From Oscillospiraceae bacterium (GTDB lineage: Bacteria > Bacillota > Clostridia > Oscillospirales > Oscillospiraceae): a stretch of 64,000 nt of DNA. The position numbers and the translations under genes were made by a program. Positions 1-10,469 of the stretch are shown here, piece after piece. The stretch is taken from positions 62,001 to 126,000 of the forward strand of contig SVLK01000002.1 in the NCBI GenBank assembly GCA_015067975.1, written 5' to 3'. Under the pieces are notes generated by a model. That model had not been told where the DNA came from. It worked only from the letters and a program-made list of their open reading frames with translations, and made no database searches. How positions within the stretch are numbered: the first letter of the stretch is position 1; each line of letters opens with the position of its first letter.

Positions 1-3000
1 ATCCGCAAGGATGCCGTGGTGAAGGACAACCATGCTGCCCGTAATGCCGGTGGTATCTACTGCCGCAACAAGGGTGCTGTTCTGACCATCGAAGGTGCTA
101 CCATTTCCGGCAACACCACTGACGGCCGCGGCGGTGCGATCTTCACCGAGGGTGACAAGAATGTAGTGACCATCACCGGCGCTACCATCGAGAACAACAA
201 GGCTGTCGGCGCAGGCGGTATCCTGTTCGGCGGCGGCAAGCACACGGTGACCGACACGGTGTTCAAGGGCAATGTGGCTGAGCGCGTGGCTGATACCTAC
301 GGCAATGCCGGCGCCATCATGAACCAGAGCGAGACCGAACTGACGCTGACCAACGTTACCTTCGAAGGCAACAAGGCCATCGCCAAGGATGGCGGCGGCG
401 GATGCGGCGGCGCAGTTTATAACTCCAAGGCTACGCTGATCACCAACGGCATCGTTGCCAAGAACAACGAGGCCCGCGTGGCAGACGATATCTTCTTCAG
501 TGCCGATACACTGGATACTGTTATCAACGGTGCATTTGACGTCACCGAGATCTATCTGGAGGGCGCTGTGGAACTGGGCATCGGCGAGAACTTCTCCGGC
601 CGTACCGGCGGCGAGAAGATCCTGGTGGATCTGCCTACCGGCAGCAGCACCAACCGCTATGTCTCAGGCAACCGTATTCTGGCCGGCAAGGTGGATGCGG
701 CCTCCGCGGCAGCCTTTACGCTGGGCAGCAACTATGCCCAGTGGCTCATCAGCGACAAGGGTGTCATCTATGCTCAGGGCGAGAATCCCGACGACTTCCA
801 GCCTGTGGAGCCTACGGAGACCGTTGTGGCCAAGATCGGCGATGTGGAATACACCTCGCTGAAGGATGCTGTTGCAGCAGCCAAGGACGGCGATACCGTC
901 GTCATCGTGGCTGACATCCAGCAGAAGACCAAACTGACCATCAACAAGGCCATCACCATTACCACCGACGGCAACGCTGACCGCACCATTACCAGCGGTG
1001 TGACCAGCGGCTTCATGATCGCACTCGAGGCAGATGTGACCATCAGCGGTACGGAAGCTTCCAAGCTGATCCTGGACGGCGCACAGAAGGGCAGTTCCCT
1101 GCTGCAGGTGGCAAGCGGTGCCAACGCGTCTGTCAGCTATGTGACGCTCCAGAACGCCAAGAGCGGCGAGCAGGGCGGCGCGGTCCAGCTCAAGAGCGGC
1201 AGCGGCAAGGTGACCTTCACCAACTGCGTGCTGCAGAACAATGAGACGACCAAGAGCGGCAAGACTACCCATGCAGGCGGCGCCATGTTCGTGGGCGGCG
1301 GCCGCGAGGCGGAAATGATCGACTGCCAGATCCTGAACAACAAGGCAGCCGGTTGCGGCGGTGCATTTACCCTGTCTACCAGCAGCGGCAAGACCGGTAA
1401 GCTGACGCTGACCAACTGTACCGTCAGCGGCAACGAGACCACCGGTGGTCTGGGCGCAGTCGTGTATGGTACGCAGACCAGTGGTGTTCCCACGGAGTTC
1501 CATGCCACCAATACGACCTTTGCTGGCAACAAGTGCAGCCTGACCATCCCCGATGGCGATACGTACTATGTCAACGGCGTCGTTCGCATGACCGGTGCTT
1601 ACTATCTGGATAAGTGCCTGTTCCAGAACAACGATGGTTACGCTGTGGCCGATAACTCTGAGAAGGATTTCGGTGAGAAGAACAGCAAGGTGACCAATAC
1701 CGAGTTCGATAAGTCCAAGGCAGAGGCTATTTATCAGAACGTTGCCAGCAAGGCTGACATCGACAAGGACGGCAATGAAAATGGCAACATCTACGGCGTA
1801 GCCAAGGTTGCGCAGGTGGGTGAGACCAAGTATGAGACGTTGCAGGCCGCAATGAGCGATGCTCTGGCCAACGCTAGCGAGGCTACCGTCATTCTGTTGA
1901 CCAATGTCACCGAGAATGTGGATGTGGCAGCAGGCAAGACGGTTACCATCACCGGCAGCAAGATCATCACCGGTAATGCTACCGTTTCCGGCACGCTGAA
2001 TTTGGCCGATACTCAGCTCAGAGGCAATGCTGCTGTCAGCGGCACCCTGGGCCTGTCCGGCAGCGCACTGGTCACGGACGGTAAAGTGACGCTGGATACC
2101 AACGGTGTGATCGCTGTATCCGGCACGCTGAGTGCCGAGACTGCCGCCACCGTGGCACCCGCCACCGAGGGCAAGACCATCCTCACCGGCGATGTGGCGG
2201 CCAACGTGGGCAAGTTCAAGCTGGATACCACCGATGCCACGCTGTACCTTGCCGACACCGGTAAGGTGGCGAAGCTGGCCTATGCCGCCATGGTCAACGG
2301 CCAGCCCTATGACTCCCTGACAGCGGCGCTGGCTGCTGCCAATGCAAACGACACCGTTACGCTGGCAACCGGTGATCTGACCGGTGTTACCTTCGATCAG
2401 AATGTGACGCTGACGGCTGCCGAAGCACTGGAACTGAGCGGTGCTGCCAATGTGAATGCCGGTGTCACGGTGACCATCGGCGCCAACATCACCGGCGGCG
2501 AGTTCAAGGCAGAGGACGATACTGCCTCCGTCACCGGCGGTGCTTACGGTAAGTTTACCGAGAGTGACGGCGATATCTGCTACATCGAGCTGGTGGCAGG
2601 CGCTACCGTGGTCAACGAGACCACCCGCGTTTCCTACAACAATCTGCCCTCTGCTGTGAGCGCGGTGCAGAACGGTGAAACGCTGGTTCTGACCGGCAGC
2701 ACCTATGACCTGACCGGTACGCTGACCGTGGATAAAAATATCACCATCGCCACCGACGGCAACGGCACCAAGACACTGCAGCTCAACCACACGGAAAACT
2801 ACGGTGTCCGTTTTGACGGTACATCTTCTGCCTACGGCACCATGCTGGTCAAGGGTACGGCAGACAGCCCCATCGTGATCGATGGTATGAACAAGTCCCG
2901 CGGCAGAAGCGTTGTCCTGCACAACTATGCCAATGTTACCATGGAATATGTCACGATCACCGGTGGTAACTCCACGGCGGCCTATGGCGGCGGTCTGCAT

Positions 3001-6000
3001 GTGACCCAGAGCGGTACCGGCAGATCCGTGCTGAATTACTGCGTGCTGGATGGCAACCAGGCAGCCAGCAACGATGTTGGTGCGGCCGTTCATGTTACCG
3101 GCACCGCCGCGCTGGAAATGAACCATTGCACGGTGCAGAACAATACGCACAAGGGCAACTTGAGCATCATTCAGGTGGCAGGCAGCAACGGCAAGCTGTA
3201 TGCTGCGGACTGCACCTTCACCGGCAACCGTATTACGACTGCTGCGGCCAAGAACAGCGTCATCCGCACCAATAACATTGTGGAGCTGGACGGCTGCGTG
3301 TTCTCCGATAACAAGACGGTGGGCGGCGATGTGGTCTTTGCCCTGACCGAAGGCAATGCCACCAAGACCCGCAGCATCACCAACTGCGTGTTTGATACGG
3401 CAGAGAACGTGGCCATCGGCGGTCAGAGCGATACGCTGTACTGCGAGCGTGTCACGCTGCGCGGCAACATCTACAATGCCGGCCGTACCGGCAGCAAGGC
3501 CATCCTTGACACGCTGCCTGCCATGGTAAGCAGTGCCACGCTGATGGGCTATACCGACGGCAGCAACGGGGCCGAGGAAGTGACCTACCGCTTCGCAACT
3601 TCCGCTGCGGTAAGCGAGGGCTACACCGCTTACACCGCTGCGCTGGAAAGTGCCGGTTACACCAAGTATACCGACAACACCATCGGCGAGAATCTGTTCG
3701 CCACTTATACCAAGGGCAATGTGTCCGTCACTGTGATGGCCACGCCCGGCAGCCGGACGCTGCGTCTGATCGCCGAAGAGGACACTGTCAAGTTCTCCAC
3801 AGCCACGGTGGCAGCCGGCAGTGTGGAACCCAGCATCACCATGCTGGGTGTGGGCGATGCCCAGCACAAGAACGCAAGCGACGAGTTCGACCAGCGCAAC
3901 GGCATGAGCTTCGTCTACCAGCTCAGCGATGGCAGCTTCGTCATCGTGGACGGCGGTTATGATGCCGCTGATGCCCAGCGCATCTATGATCTGCTGCAGG
4001 CGAAAAAGACCGGCACCAAGCCTGTCATCTCCGCCTGGATCCTGACCCACAGCCATGTGGACCATGCTGCGGCCTTCTGCACCTTCGTGGACGACAGTGC
4101 CAAGATGAGCGCTGTGGAGCTGCAGAGCGTGGTGGTGAATCGGGCCGGTGATGTCTCCTACACCGAGGCTGGCGGCGGCATCCAATCCACCGTGGCAACG
4201 GCTTTGGCCGGTCTGCCCGCTGGAACCACAGTTTACAAGCCCCATCCCGGCGATGTGATGCAGTTGGCTGGTACCACCATCGAGTTCCTCTACACCTACG
4301 AGATGGCTGCTCCCAGCGCCCTGTGGAACCTGAATGACAGCTCTTTGGTGTTCACCGTGGAGATCGCGGGTCAGAAGATCCTCATGACTGGTGACGCAGC
4401 TGCTGCCACCGCCGAAGTGATGCTGGCCAACTACGGTGCCGCCGTGCTTGGCAGCGACGTGCTGCAGGTGGCACACCACGGCTTCCACAACCACATCGTT
4501 CCCAAGGCCTTCTATCAGGCTGTCGTGGGCGATGCCACTACCGAGGCTCCCAAGCTGGCCCTGTGGCCCAGCTGCGATGAGCGCTCCATGGCCAACCATG
4601 CCAACAACGCAGCCGCTGCCGCCAACCAGTATCTGGCTGAGCTGCAGACTGCCGGTAAGCTGTCCATCGTTGTGGCCGGCGACCGCACGGCAGATGCCAT
4701 TACCTATGCCATCAAGGCCAACGGTTTGGAAGAAGTCCTGCCTCCCAGTGTGGCAGAAGTTAATGGTACACCCTACTCCACCGTCGCAGCAGCCATCGCG
4801 GCTGCTGCCGACGGCGGCGAAGTGAAGCTGCTGGCAAATGCTGCCGATGTGGCAGTGGATAAGAACCTGACCCTGAGCGCTGATACCGATGTTGCGGTGA
4901 CCAACATTACCGTGGCTGACGGTAAGGCGCTGGATCTGGACGGTCAGGTGACCGCCGCCAACATCACGCTGGGGGCCGGTGCCACCATCGTTCTGGACGA
5001 TGATGCCGCTCCTGAGAGCAATGTGACCGTGACCGGCGGCGCAGTGGGCACTACCATTGCCACCGGCGCCAAGGCAGTTGCCAATTATGAGAAGCTGAAG
5101 GTCACCAATGACGGCCTGATGGGCTATCCCGTGGAAGTGGCCGGCGAAACGGTGATCCAGCTGGTCACCAAGGGTGTGGCCAAGATCGGTGATGTGACGT
5201 ATGCCACGCTGGAAGAAGCTGTGGCCGTTGCACAGACGAATGGCGGCACGGTGAAATTGATCTCCGATGCGGCGCTGACGGCAGAGCTTCTGATCTCCGA
5301 TTCCATGAACATTGAAACCGACGGTGTGAAGGACCGCACCATCACTTCCAATGTGACCGGCGCAAAGTTTGGTATTAAGATCTCCTGTGTCAAGAATGAG
5401 GATACGGTAATGCTCACGGGCACGGAAAAGTCTATGCTGGTGATCCGGTACATCGGTTCCGGTAATACCAAGAGCCTGGTTTGTTCTGAAAAGGTGGACA
5501 CTGTACTGACGTATGTGAAAATCGAAGGCGCCAACAGAACCGAAGGCGAAGGCGGCGGCCTGTATGTGACAAATGGCCACAGCAGCCTGAACAACTGCAT
5601 TCTGCAGAACAACAAATCCGGCGGTGGCGGTGCGATGTACTGCACCGGAACGGGCAGTGCCACGCTTACCAACTGCCAGATCCTGAACAACAGTTCCACC
5701 AAGTATGGTGGTGCGTTCCAGGGTGCAAGCGGCAGCACCACGACGCTGATCGGCTGCCGTGTGGAAGGCAACGTGGCTTCGAATGTGGGCGGCGCAGCTT
5801 ATATGGCTCAGAGCGGCGGCAACAATCCTGCGACGATCATTGCCACAAATACCGTGTTCAAGAACAACTCTACCACGAAAAATGGCGGCGTCATTCGTGC
5901 AACCGGTGCGTTTGAACTGACCGGCTGCGAATTCATCGGCAATAGCGGTGCAGATGCCGACATCAGCGAGGGCAACAGCAACCAATATACCCGCACGATC

Positions 6001-6093
6001 ACCAACTGCACCTTTGACAAGACGCAAGCGGCCGCTATTGCGGAGTATGACCCCACCAAGATCGTTCTTAGCGGCAACACCTTCGCCTCTTGA
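1..6093 (+). CDS. Giant beta-helix surface protein with embedded MBL-fold domain (5' partial)
   Basis: The frame is open to base 1, so the true start and any signal peptide lie outside the window; about 2030 residues are visible. Most of it is right-handed beta-helix repeats resembling the polymorphic-membrane-protein style, with recurrent GGA-hydrophobic and FxxN/FxGN motifs (clusters near nt 1-500, 1150-1720, 2950-3420 and 5540-6080). A short module V-G-x3-Y-x-[ST]-L-x2-A recurs near nt 826, 1801, 2287, 2620, 4750 and 5176. Between about nt 3830 and 4730 sits a complete ComEC-like MBL domain: HSHVDH at nt 4048-4065, a GD motif near 4390 and an AHHG motif near 4470. It is preceded (nt about 3590-3780) by a Y-T-D-N-T-I-G module shared with the next two lipoproteins. 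There is no LPXTG anchor at the C-terminus. Inferred role: an extracellular, surface-associated hydrolase or adhesin. The substrate is unknown. Confidence 0.88.
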   Translation: MRKDAVVKDNHAARNAGGIYCRNKGAVLTIEGATISGNTTDGRGGAIFTEGDKNVVTITGATIENNKAVGAGGILFGGGKHTVTDTVFKGNVAERVADTYGNAGAIMNQSETELTLTNVTFEGNKAIAKDGGGGCGGAVYNSKATLITNGIVAKNNEARVADDIFFSADTLDTVINGAFDVTEIYLEGAVELGIGENFSGRTGGEKILVDLPTGSSTNRYVSGNRILAGKVDAASAAAFTLGSNYAQWLISDKGVIYAQGENPDDFQPVEPTETVVAKIGDVEYTSLKDAVAAAKDGDTVVIVADIQQKTKLTINKAITITTDGNADRTITSGVTSGFMIALEADVTISGTEASKLILDGAQKGSSLLQVASGANASVSYVTLQNAKSGEQGGAVQLKSGSGKVTFTNCVLQNNETTKSGKTTHAGGAMFVGGGREAEMIDCQILNNKAAGCGGAFTLSTSSGKTGKLTLTNCTVSGNETTGGLGAVVYGTQTSGVPTEFHATNTTFAGNKCSLTIPDGDTYYVNGVVRMTGAYYLDKCLFQNNDGYAVADNSEKDFGEKNSKVTNTEFDKSKAEAIYQNVASKADIDKDGNENGNIYGVAKVAQVGETKYETLQAAMSDALANASEATVILLTNVTENVDVAAGKTVTITGSKIITGNATVSGTLNLADTQLRGNAAVSGTLGLSGSALVTDGKVTLDTNGVIAVSGTLSAETAATVAPATEGKTILTGDVAANVGKFKLDTTDATLYLADTGKVAKLAYAAMVNGQPYDSLTAALAAANANDTVTLATGDLTGVTFDQNVTLTAAEALELSGAANVNAGVTVTIGANITGGEFKAEDDTASVTGGAYGKFTESDGDICYIELVAGATVVNETTRVSYNNLPSAVSAVQNGETLVLTGSTYDLTGTLTVDKNITIATDGNGTKTLQLNHTENYGVRFDGTSSAYGTMLVKGTADSPIVIDGMNKSRGRSVVLHNYANVTMEYVTITGGNSTAAYGGGLHVTQSGTGRSVLNYCVLDGNQAASNDVGAAVHVTGTAALEMNHCTVQNNTHKGNLSIIQVAGSNGKLYAADCTFTGNRITTAAAKNSVIRTNNIVELDGCVFSDNKTVGGDVVFALTEGNATKTRSITNCVFDTAENVAIGGQSDTLYCERVTLRGNIYNAGRTGSKAILDTLPAMVSSATLMGYTDGSNGAEEVTYRFATSAAVSEGYTAYTAALESAGYTKYTDNTIGENLFATYTKGNVSVTVMATPGSRTLRLIAEEDTVKFSTATVAAGSVEPSITMLGVGDAQHKNASDEFDQRNGMSFVYQLSDGSFVIVDGGYDAADAQRIYDLLQAKKTGTKPVISAWILTHSHVDHAAAFCTFVDDSAKMSAVELQSVVVNRAGDVSYTEAGGGIQSTVATALAGLPAGTTVYKPHPGDVMQLAGTTIEFLYTYEMAAPSALWNLNDSSLVFTVEIAGQKILMTGDAAAATAEVMLANYGAAVLGSDVLQVAHHGFHNHIVPKAFYQAVVGDATTEAPKLALWPSCDERSMANHANNAAAAANQYLAELQTAGKLSIVVAGDRTADAITYAIKANGLEEVLPPSVAEVNGTPYSTVAAAIAAAADGGEVKLLANAADVAVDKNLTLSADTDVAVTNITVADGKALDLDGQVTAANITLGAGATIVLDDDAAPESNVTVTGGAVGTTIATGAKAVANYEKLKVTNDGLMGYPVEVAGETVIQLVTKGVAKIGDVTYATLEEAVAVAQTNGGTVKLISDAALTAELLISDSMNIETDGVKDRTITSNVTGAKFGIKISCVKNEDTVMLTGTEKSMLVIRYIGSGNTKSLVCSEKVDTVLTYVKIEGANRTEGEGGGLYVTNGHSSLNNCILQNNKSGGGGAMYCTGTGSATLTNCQILNNSSTKYGGAFQGASGSTTTLIGCRVEGNVASNVGGAAYMAQSGGNNPATIIATNTVFKNNSTTKNGGVIRATGAFELTGCEFIGNSGADADISEGNSNQYTRTITNCTFDKTQAAAIAEYDPTKIVLSGNTFAS

Positions 6094-6129
6094 CCTTAAA
6101 AAATCCTCATTCCTAACCAACCACATGCC

Positions 6130-6161
6130 CACATGGGGCGGGCGAACGCCCGCCCCATGTG
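6130..6161. repeat. Extragenic palindrome, 15-bp stem
   Basis: Perfect inverted repeat CACATGGGGCGGGCG, 2-nt loop, then its complement. No T-run follows on either strand, so it is not a classical terminator. It shares the core ATGGG[GA]CGGGCG with the palindrome at 57657-57687. It lies between the beta-helix gene and the first MBL lipoprotein and may act as an mRNA-stabilising or processing element. Confidence 0.7.
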
Positions 6162-6219
6162 AAGTCAGCAGTGAAAACTGGTGAGATTTCGTTCACTTCT
6201 TCAATAAGGAGGAAATTTG

Positions 6220-7851
6220 ATGAAAAAGAGACTTTCTGCGCTGCTGCTGGCGCTGATCATGCTGCTGAGCCTGGTGGGCTGCGGCGGTGACAGTGGCGGC
6301 AGCAAAGGCAGCCCCGTCACGGTGGCGGATGCCGGCAGCACTGAATTTACCATCATTTATCCGGCGGGTGCTTCGTTGGAAGTGATGAACACCGTGAATT
6401 ATCTGCAGCAGGCCCTGAAAGACCTGACCGGTGTTGATTTTGAAACTGCAGAAGATATGGCCATCACTCCCAAGGCGGAGAGCAAGGAGATTCTGGTGGC
6501 CGTGACTGACCGTGACGAGTCTGCCGCTGCCATGAACAGCATGAGCAGCTCCGGCGACTATACGGTCAAAGTATCCGGCAGTAAAATCGTGCTGGCCGGT
6601 ATGCTGGATATGGGTGTGCAGGAGGCAGCGGAACGGCTGATCGACGACCTGACCGCTTCCGGATCTTTGACGCTGGAGGGCGGCTATACTGTCAACGGCA
6701 CCAGCGATTCCCCGGTGCAGTATCTGCCCGTGTTCGGCTACGGCACGCTGGAGAGCAGCTACGACTGCGGCGACGGCGCGGATATGCTGATTTACAGCGC
6801 AGATGAAGCAGGCTTCACCGCCTATCAGGCAGATCTGGAGAAGGCAGGCTTTACCAAATATACGGACAACACCATCGGCACCAACAAGTTTGCCACTTAC
6901 ACCAAGGACAATGTAATGGTCCACGCCATGAGCCTGCCGGCCATGGAGAACGTGCGCATCATTGCCCAGACCGATGCGCTGCTGCCTGCTGCGGAGGCAC
7001 CGCAGACTGCTGCAAAGGTGCAGCCCAGCATCACCATGCTGGGTCTGGAGGGTTACGATACCAGCGGCAGCGCCAACCAGATCGGCATGAGCCTGCTCTA
7101 TCAGCTCAGTGACGGCAGCTTCGTCATTGTGGACGGCGGCCACAATGTGGACCTGGCGGCAGAACAGCTCTACAACAAGATGAAGGAGCTGGCGCCCGAT
7201 CCCAACAATATCCACGTGCAGGCCTGGATGATCACCCATGCCCACGTGGACCACATGGGTGCTGTGCGTAAGTTCAGCGAGAAATATGCCGGACAGGTGC
7301 AGGTGGACTATCTGCTGTGGAACCTGCCCAACGACGTGGAAATGAACGGCGGCTCGGAATCTGAGGCTGCGAACCGTACCCGTATCCGCACCGCTGCGGA
7401 AAAGCTGGGTGCTGAGACGGCCAAGGTGTTCAGCGGCCAGGTGTGGTATTTTGCCGACGCTGAGATCGAGATCCTGTGCGGTGTGGAGCTGGTAGCTCCC
7501 CAGAGCTTTGAGTATTTCAACAACTCCTCTATCGTCTGCTCCGTCACGCTGGGCGGTCAGAAGATGATGCAGCTGGCTGACTGCGGTCCGCTGGAAAGCC
7601 CCATCCTGACCAGTCTGTACGGCACGGAACTTAAGAGCGACATTGTGCAGACCGGCCATCACGGCTATATGGGAGCGACTTCCGAACTGTACCGCGCCAT
7701 TAACCCCGATTATATGTTCTGGCCCGGCGGCAGCCGCGCATACGAGAACTATAAGGATATGGACTATAACACCTGGGTAGTCAACCATGTAAAGCAGAAC
7801 TGGGTGGCTATGGATCAGATCATCACCAAGATACTGCCCATCACTGATTGA
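6220..7851 (+). CDS. MBL-fold lipoprotein, large form
   Basis: 543 residues. ATG 6220 was chosen because AAGGAGG at 6206-6212 stands 7 nt before it; the TTG three bases earlier is not needed. A type II signal peptide ends in the lipobox LVGC, so the protein should be tethered outside the membrane. Domain order: an N-terminal region (about 45-165) resembling the N-terminal domain of GH67/DUF4838-like proteins, with an E-I-L-V-A-V-T-D-R strand; a middle module (about 180-255, Y-T-D-N-T-I-G) shared with the upstream giant protein; and a ComEC/Rec2-like MBL domain (about 270-540) with H340-x-H342-x-D344-H345 and a later GHHG motif. Known MBL relatives of this type include phosphodiesterases such as pneumococcal phosphorylcholine esterase. 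The exact substrate is unknown. First gene of a tightly packed run to 17630. Confidence 0.88.
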   Translation: MKKRLSALLLALIMLLSLVGCGGDSGGSKGSPVTVADAGSTEFTIIYPAGASLEVMNTVNYLQQALKDLTGVDFETAEDMAITPKAESKEILVAVTDRDESAAAMNSMSSSGDYTVKVSGSKIVLAGMLDMGVQEAAERLIDDLTASGSLTLEGGYTVNGTSDSPVQYLPVFGYGTLESSYDCGDGADMLIYSADEAGFTAYQADLEKAGFTKYTDNTIGTNKFATYTKDNVMVHAMSLPAMENVRIIAQTDALLPAAEAPQTAAKVQPSITMLGLEGYDTSGSANQIGMSLLYQLSDGSFVIVDGGHNVDLAAEQLYNKMKELAPDPNNIHVQAWMITHAHVDHMGAVRKFSEKYAGQVQVDYLLWNLPNDVEMNGGSESEAANRTRIRTAAEKLGAETAKVFSGQVWYFADAEIEILCGVELVAPQSFEYFNNSSIVCSVTLGGQKMMQLADCGPLESPILTSLYGTELKSDIVQTGHHGYMGATSELYRAINPDYMFWPGGSRAYENYKDMDYNTWVVNHVKQNWVAMDQIITKILPITD

Positions 7852-7866
7852 ACAATATGAAACGAT

Positions 7867-9528
7867 ATGAAGTCGATACATAAACGATTGGCGGCGCTGC
7901 TTTGCGCCGTGCTGTTGCTGTTGCCGGTGCTGTCCGGCTGCGGCGGAAAAACGGGGCAGACCCACGCGGCAGAGCTGACCATCGCCGCCGGCGGGCAGAC
8001 GCAGTGCCGCATCATATACGGCAGCGGCTGCGCGGAGGATGTGGTGGAGGCAGCCGGTTACCTTCAGCGTGAGATCCGGCGGCTTACCGGCGCGGAGATG
8101 GACGTCTGTGAGGATATGGCTGTTGCTGTCAATGCCGACAGCTGCGAGATCCTGCTGTGCGCCACAGACCGTCCAGAGGATGATCTGAGCTATGGCGCCA
8201 TGGAACGCATCGGCGACTGGACGGTCCGCGTGCAGGGCAACAAGCTGACGGTGGCCGTGTCCCTGTCCGATTGCCTGATGCAGGCAGTTCAGGATCTGTG
8301 CGACGCACTCAGCGAGCATACCGAGAACGGTACGCTGACGCTGCCCGGTGGGTTTGAGATCTCCGGCAGTGCTCCGTCCGGACCGGTGGCAGATCTGCCG
8401 GTGCTGGATGGCGGCAGTTTTCTGGCGGCGACGGATGGCGGCAACGGCACGGAACTGGCGGTCTATCGGGCCGGCAGTGCTGCCTGCGATGCCTACCTGA
8501 CAAAGCTGGAGCGTGCAGGCTACGCTCGCTATACCGATTGTGAGATCGACGGCAACCGCTATTTCACCTATCTGGGCAACGGTCAGACGCTGACGGTGAT
8601 GGATAATCCCGCCATGGGCACGGTGCGTATCAGCGTGGATCCGGAAGAATACCGTCTGGATCTGGCGGTGCAGCCGCTCACCGCAAAGGTGCAGCCCAGC
8701 GTTACCTTGCTGGGGTTGGAGGGTTATGAGACCAACGGCAGTGCCACCCAGACCGGCCTGAGTATGCTCTATCAGCTCAGCGACGGCAGCTTCATCGTGG
8801 TGGATGGCGGTCACAACCAGGAACTGGCTGCCCGGCAGCTATACGAAATGATGGTGCACCTTGCGCCCGATCCGGGCGATATCACCATTGCCGCATGGCT
8901 CATTACCCATTCCCACAATGACCATGCCGGTGCCTTTCTCAGCTTTCGGCGCAACTATGCGCGTCATGTGAAGCTGGAAAAGCTGCTGGTGAATTTCCCC
9001 AGTGAAGCGCAGTACAATGCCGCGGAAACCAGCACCTACTATCGCGACAATGTTTTGGCGGATGCGATGTATTACCCCGATGCACAGATCATCAAGGTGC
9101 ATCCCGGACAGGTCTTTTATCTCCGCGATGCGGTGATCGAAGTGCTCTATACGCTGGATCTTTACGAACCGGAAGCACTGTCGTATTTCAACACAAGCTC
9201 CATCGTTTGCACCGTTGCGCTGGCTGGGCAGAAAGTGCTGCAAACCGGCGACTGCAGTGAGGAGGCTAGTGGTATTCTGGTGCAGAATTACACCGGTGCA
9301 CTGCGCTGCGACATCCTGCAAGTGGCTCACCACGGAGCCAAGGGCGGAACGGAAGCACTGTACCGCGCGGCAGATCCGCTGTATGTACTGTGGCCGTCCG
9401 GTTCGAGCGCATTCAATACTTATAAAACGGCAAGCAACAATACATGGCTGCTGAATGAATCACGCATGAAGCGGCTCTGGACGGCACGCAGTGATATGAT
9501 CACACTGCCGCTGCCGTTGGACGACTAA
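7867..9528 (+). CDS. MBL-fold lipoprotein, large form (paralogue)
   Basis: 553 residues, 15 nt after the previous gene and clearly its paralogue. A lipobox LSGC follows a hydrophobic signal peptide. It has the same three-part architecture: GH67-N-like region, middle module (Y-T-D-C-E-I-D here) and MBL domain with H348-S-H350-N-D352-H353 and an AHHG motif near the end. The ATG at 7867 starts a canonical signal peptide (MKSIHKRLAALL) but lacks a strong ribosome site, so translational coupling is likely. The two copies have diverged well beyond recent duplication, which suggests different substrates or different positions on one polymer. Confidence 0.87.
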   Translation: MKSIHKRLAALLCAVLLLLPVLSGCGGKTGQTHAAELTIAAGGQTQCRIIYGSGCAEDVVEAAGYLQREIRRLTGAEMDVCEDMAVAVNADSCEILLCATDRPEDDLSYGAMERIGDWTVRVQGNKLTVAVSLSDCLMQAVQDLCDALSEHTENGTLTLPGGFEISGSAPSGPVADLPVLDGGSFLAATDGGNGTELAVYRAGSAACDAYLTKLERAGYARYTDCEIDGNRYFTYLGNGQTLTVMDNPAMGTVRISVDPEEYRLDLAVQPLTAKVQPSVTLLGLEGYETNGSATQTGLSMLYQLSDGSFIVVDGGHNQELAARQLYEMMVHLAPDPGDITIAAWLITHSHNDHAGAFLSFRRNYARHVKLEKLLVNFPSEAQYNAAETSTYYRDNVLADAMYYPDAQIIKVHPGQVFYLRDAVIEVLYTLDLYEPEALSYFNTSSIVCTVALAGQKVLQTGDCSEEASGILVQNYTGALRCDILQVAHHGAKGGTEALYRAADPLYVLWPSGSSAFNTYKTASNNTWLLNESRMKRLWTARSDMITLPLPLDD

Positions 9529-9548
9529 ACGGTAAGGGAGGTCATCTG

Positions 9549-10469
9549 TTGAACGTAAAAGAAAAAGACGGCAGCGCTGCGCTGGAGGAGTCAATGGCTG
9601 TCCGTCAGAAAAAACGGCGAAAAATAAAGAAGATCGTCTATTTGCTGATCCTTCCGGCGATGGTCTTTCTGTTCTGCTTCACTTTTTACCCCTTCCTAAA
9701 AGCAATTTACCTGTCCTTTTTTGTGACAGACACACTGGGTAACCCCGGTACCTTCGTGGGATTGAAGAACTATATTCGAATTTTCACGTCGGATGGATTC
9801 CTGGCCTCTGTGGTTGCAACGTTCAAGTTCGCAGGCATCGTAGGCGTGGGAACGTTCTTCCTGTCGATGTTCTTCGCCTACTTCAGTCTGGAAAACCGCA
9901 AGGGCAGTAAGGTCTATCAGACCATGTTTGCACTGCCCATTGCCCTTTCCTCTGTTCCCATCTCCGCCATTGCCATCTACATTCTGGGCCGCAACGGCCT
10001 GCTCAACGAGCTGCTGGGCACGGACATCGCGTGGCTGAGTACCGAGTCCACCGCATTGTTTGCCTGCGCCGCTGTGACCATCTGGGCCAGCGTCGGCAGC
10101 AGTTACATCTTCTTGCTGGTGGGTTTCCGCAATGTGGATGAGAGCCTTTTGGAGAGCGCGATCATTGATGGCGCCGGTTATTTCAAGCGTTTCATCAAGG
10201 TCTACGTGCCTATCGCATCTCCCCAGATCTATTTCGTGGTGTTTTTGAACATCATCCATTCCTTCAAATCCTTCGCCATCGTGAAGCTGCTGGTGGGCGC
10301 CGGTCCCAACGACTCCACCAACGTGCTGATCTACGCGATCTATTCCAACGCATTCCTTCGCGGCCGTTTTGAGACGGCCTGCGTGTATGCCATGGTGCTG
10401 TGCGCGGTGATCTTTCTGTTCAGCCGCCTGCAGAAAATCTTTGAGAAAAGGGCGGTGCATTATCAATGA
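9549..10469 (+). CDS. Sugar-type ABC importer permease (MalF/UgpA family)
   Basis: 306 residues. The start is TTG 9549, placed by AAGGGAGG at 9534-9541 with 7-nt spacing; no ATG fits. A basic cytoplasmic N-terminus (KKRRKIKK) precedes six predicted membrane helices. The EAA-type coupling loop is visible (ESAIIDGAGYFKRF, then VPIASPQ), where the ATPase docks. It is the first of a permease pair with the gene at 10466, followed by a binding lipoprotein. The MBL lipoproteins on both sides suggest that it imports something they release. No ATP-binding subunit is present in this operon. Confidence 0.92.
   Translation: MNVKEKDGSAALEESMAVRQKKRRKIKKIVYLLILPAMVFLFCFTFYPFLKAIYLSFFVTDTLGNPGTFVGLKNYIRIFTSDGFLASVVATFKFAGIVGVGTFFLSMFFAYFSLENRKGSKVYQTMFALPIALSSVPISAIAIYILGRNGLLNELLGTDIAWLSTESTALFACAAVTIWASVGSSYIFLLVGFRNVDESLLESAIIDGAGYFKRFIKVYVPIASPQIYFVVFLNIIHSFKSFAIVKLLVGAGPNDSTNVLIYAIYSNAFLRGRFETACVYAMVLCAVIFLFSRLQKIFEKRAVHYQ

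Noticed and set aside
1-6093. Autotransporter (Pmp) with an outer-membrane barrel
   Set aside because: Repeats resemble Pmp, but no C-terminal barrel is present and the organism appears Gram-positive.
664-6132. A very long open frame (about 1820 codons) on the minus strand opposite the beta-helix gene
   Set aside because: His/Gly/Ala-rich shadow translation created by GC-rich third positions; no start signals, no domain, and the plus strand has clear protein motifs.
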